In this document: positions 6,937 through 8,767 of the stretch, one piece after another | Numbering within the stretch: position 1 is the first letter of the stretch | How the letters are laid out: every line of letters begins with the position of its first letter | Assembly (NCBI GenBank): GCA_003562655.1 | Contig: PWUC01000190.1 | Span: 1 to 8,767, forward strand | From: Clostridia bacterium | GTDB taxonomy: Bacteria > Bacillota_E > SLMV01 > PUMD01 | DNA: 8,767 bases | Direction: 5' to 3' | Translations under genes and position numbers: made by a program | The notes under the pieces: generated by a model | The model's input: the letters and a program-made list of their open reading frames with translations, nothing else | Databases searched by the model: none | What the model was told of the DNA's origin: nothing

Positions 6937-7464
6937 TCAATCACTGGCATTTTTCTCGAGGTTGCGCTCAATGTGCTGTCTGGTCGTACTCAGATCCACG
7001 TACCTGTCAACGGCATTGGCCAGTTCGTAGGAGATCATGTCCTGGGTGGAACAGGCTACGATGCGCTTGCCCTTGGACCGCAGCAGTTCCACTGCGCGGC
7101 CGAAATCCCCATCCCCGGTGAATATGATTGCAACATCATAGATTGATGAGGTGTTGAACATGTCAACTACCATCTCGATGTCCAGGTTGCACTTGTAGCT
7201 GGACTCCGAGGTACTGGGATCCGTCCACACCTTGACCGGTTTGGTGCGAACCGTGTACCCCGTCCAGGTGAGGAACCCGTAGAAACGCTTTTCATCGATG
7301 TCCTGAGGGTCTCTTGCGTAGTAAAAGGCGTTTATCAGGTTCTTACCTGAAGAGAAGTATTCAACGGTCTTTTGAAAATCAATCTGCCATCCCAATTTCT
7401 TCTGTGCATACGTCATATTGGCCCCGTCTATAAAGATGCTCACCCGTTCCAGCTCCGAACTCAT
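6937..7464 (-). CDS. NYN domain (LabA/DUF88, PIN-like) protein
   Basis: 175 residues, a stand-alone NYN domain. NYN domains share the PIN nuclease fold, and members are predicted or shown to cut RNA; the target here is unknown. Acidic site residues are visible: Asp13 and Asn16 in IFIDGANM, Asp95 in CNLDIEMVVDM, and Asp118 and Asp120 in FTGDGDFGRAVELL, followed by the typical RSKGKRIVACS strand. No membrane segment is seen, so it is cytosolic. Start: ATG at 7462-7464 with GGAGGAGG five bases upstream. The frame stays open upstream to 7617, but that extension runs through the gap with no conserved residues. It lies after the atpF terminator on the same strand, about 220 bases from atpF, and probably forms its own unit with the hairpin at 6895-6921 as its end. 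Any link to the ATP synthase is unproven. Confidence 0.88.
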   Translation of the reverse strand: MSSELERVSIFIDGANMTYAQKKLGWQIDFQKTVEYFSSGKNLINAFYYARDPQDIDEKRFYGFLTWTGYTVRTKPVKVWTDPSTSESSYKCNLDIEMVVDMFNTSSIYDVAIIFTGDGDFGRAVELLRSKGKRIVACSTQDMISYELANAVDRYVDLSTTRQHIERNLEKNASD

Positions 7465-7620
7465 TGCGTCCTCCTCCAATCTCCCCCTGCAACGATTCCA
7501 GTTCCGCGTCTGCCCGCTCGCAGCCCACGACATGGCTGAACAGAACCGCCGGGCCCTGGACGACCTGTCGGGAGGCGTGACCATCCCGAAAGCGAAGGCC
7601 CACGCTCGCTGTGACAACAG
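7465..7620. other. Gap between the atpF terminator and the NYN gene
   Basis: Contains the strong ribosome site of the NYN gene (7470-7477) and no other supported gene. TTGACT on the minus strand directly follows the atpF terminator and resembles a -35 box, but there is no -10 hexamer at the right distance, so I do not call a promoter. The NYN gene must be read from an unseen promoter here or by leak-through from atp. Confidence 0.4.
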
Positions 7621-7669
7621 TCAAGAAAAGGATCCTGCCGGGGGAACACCGCCGCCCCCGAACAGGATC
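7621..7669 (-). terminator. Strong intrinsic terminator after atpF
   Basis: On the minus strand GATCCTG (7669-7663), two bases, CGGGGG (7660-7655), a ten-base loop, CCCCCG (7644-7639), one base, and CAGGATC (7637-7631) form a two-part stem of 7 + 6 pairs, followed at once by CTTTTCTT (7630-7623). It begins 14 bases after the atpF stop. This is the best terminator in the window and marks the end of the atpB-E-F transcript. Confidence 0.88.
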
Positions 7670-7683
7670 GGGCCTCCGGGCAG

Positions 7684-8178
7684 TCAGTCATTCTTCTGCC
7701 GAACTGCCTCCAACACAGCGGACTTCAGCTCATCTCGCTCCCGGCTATCCATCTCCCTCTGCAACACCTTCGTCGCAAGGGTAGAGGCCAGATTGACGGC
7801 CTCATCCTCAAATTCTACCAGGGCCCGGGCCTTCTCAGCCCCAATCGCCTCCCTGGCCTCGGCGAGGAGTTGATCACCCTGCTGCCGCGCCCGGGACAGG
7901 ATCTCATCGTACTTCTTCTGGGCCTCGCGCTCTCCCTGCTTGAGAATCTGAGAGGCATCCTCTCGGGCCTCCTGCAGACGGGTAGCACACCGCTCTTCGA
8001 TCTCCACCGCCATCTCCCTGCGATCCTCGGCCTCCTCAAGAAGGGTGCTGATGGTGTCCTCTCGCTCCTCCAGTAGACGCAGGAGAGGACGGAAAAACAC
8101 GCGGCGAAAAACGAGAAAGAAAACCAGGAAAGTGGCCATATGTATCAGCAAGGACCACGTTATGTCTGTCAATGGCAA
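7684..8178 (-). CDS. atpF: ATP synthase F0 subunit b
   Basis: 164 residues, the usual length for a bacterial b subunit, the peripheral stalk that holds F1 against the F0 stator. One N-terminal membrane segment (about 8-24, SLLIHMATFLVFFLVF) is followed by the RRVFFRPLLRLLEERE turn and a long charged coiled coil (about 30-140) rich in Glu, Arg and Ala; the C-terminus would contact the delta subunit. The first TTG (8176-8178) lies only three bases from GGGGAG. A second TTG two codons in (8170-8172) is nine bases away and may be the real start, giving 162 residues. It is 33 bases downstream of atpE on the same strand. Oddly, no atpH follows: a terminator comes 14 bases after the stop. Identification rests on position after atpE and architecture, since b subunits are poorly conserved. 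Confidence 0.92.
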   Translation of the reverse strand: MPLTDITWSLLIHMATFLVFFLVFRRVFFRPLLRLLEEREDTISTLLEEAEDRREMAVEIEERCATRLQEAREDASQILKQGEREAQKKYDEILSRARQQGDQLLAEAREAIGAEKARALVEFEDEAVNLASTLATKVLQREMDSRERDELKSAVLEAVRQKND

Positions 8179-8211
8179 CCGCTCCCCGCTGTTCAGCTCG
8201 TCCCGCTTCTC

Positions 8212-8481
<270 letters not shown>

Positions 8482-8767
8482 CTACTCAATGGCCATCTTG
8501 ATGAACACCATTGTCAACATGACGAATATGAAGGTCTGTACTGCACCGACAAACAGGTCAAAATAGAGGTGAAACGGAAGGGGAATCGCCAGTGGAACGA
8601 CACTGTATATCATGGCAACGATTATGCTGCCACCAAGGATGTTGCCGAACAACCGCATGCCGAGGGACACAGGCGCAGCGAGCTCACTGATCACGTTCAG
8701 TGGGAATATGAACACCACCGGTTCAGCAAAGCTCTTAACATATCCACCGAAGCCCCGGGCGCTGAAC
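8482..8767 (-). CDS. atpB: ATP synthase F0 subunit a, C-terminal fragment
   Basis: The 94 C-terminal residues are visible; the gene runs off the right edge, in frame from 8766. It is a membrane stator subunit that provides the two half-channels for the coupling ion. The essential Arg is Arg38 of the fragment (VSLGMRLFGN; E. coli Arg210), in a well-conserved block that starts FGGYVKSFAEP and continues FIFPLNVISELAAPVS. The last helix (GAVQTFIFVMLTMVFI) includes the conserved Gln (E. coli Gln252). Two positions differ from E. coli: the Glu219 site is Ser47, and the His245 site is Asp70, so the acidic group sits on the other helix. The next gene, atpE, begins 27 bases after the stop, in the usual order. 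The identification is secure; the residue mapping is by eye. Confidence 0.95.
   Translation of the reverse strand, partial: FSARGFGGYVKSFAEPVVFIFPLNVISELAAPVSLGMRLFGNILGGSIIVAMIYSVVPLAIPLPFHLYFDLFVGAVQTFIFVMLTMVFIKMAIE

Noticed and set aside
7465..7617. Upstream extension of the NYN gene by 51 codons
   Set aside because: It has no conserved residues, and the ATG at 7464 has a near-perfect ribosome binding site five bases upstream.

Overview
The window looks like chromosomal DNA from a GC-rich bacterium, most likely a high-GC member of the Bacillota (Limnochordia or Symbiobacteriia type). The reasons are strong AGGAGG-type ribosome binding sites, very frequent GTG and TTG starts, a multi-LysM exported protein with a Gram-positive-style C-terminal domain, and a sodium-type F-ATPase c subunit. 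The lineage is an inference. There are no RNA genes, insertion sequences, CRISPR arrays or phage genes, and every gene is intact except the two cut by the window ends.

Left part (1-4325, all minus strand). Reading in the direction of transcription, a cytoplasmic S41-type peptidase is followed by folC, with a 4-base overlap, and then after 28 bases by a zinc alcohol dehydrogenase. This looks like one transcription unit. After a gap of about 300 bases with no gene comes the start of a NIF3-family metal-binding protein, cut by the left window edge.

Middle part (4326-6756, plus strand). A divergent intergenic region of about 200 bases carries a 7-bp inverted repeat. It separates the peptidase from a Cof-type HAD phosphatase. 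Downstream lies a secreted protein with four LysM repeats and a C-terminal domain I know only as an uncharacterised Firmicutes domain.

Right part (6757-8767, minus strand, convergent with the LysM gene). The F0 part of the ATP synthase is encoded in the order atpB (partial), atpE, atpF. It ends in a clear intrinsic terminator 14 bases after atpF, where atpH and the F1 genes would usually follow. After the terminator sits a single NYN (PIN-like) nuclease-family gene, which has its own terminator-like hairpin facing the LysM gene.

The main points for a second look are the F0-only atp cluster, the full Na+-ligand set in the c subunit with unusual residues in subunit a, the apparent CTG start of the S41 peptidase, and the unassigned C-terminal domain of the LysM protein. 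I did not find a convincing new multi-gene system. Most of the window is housekeeping.
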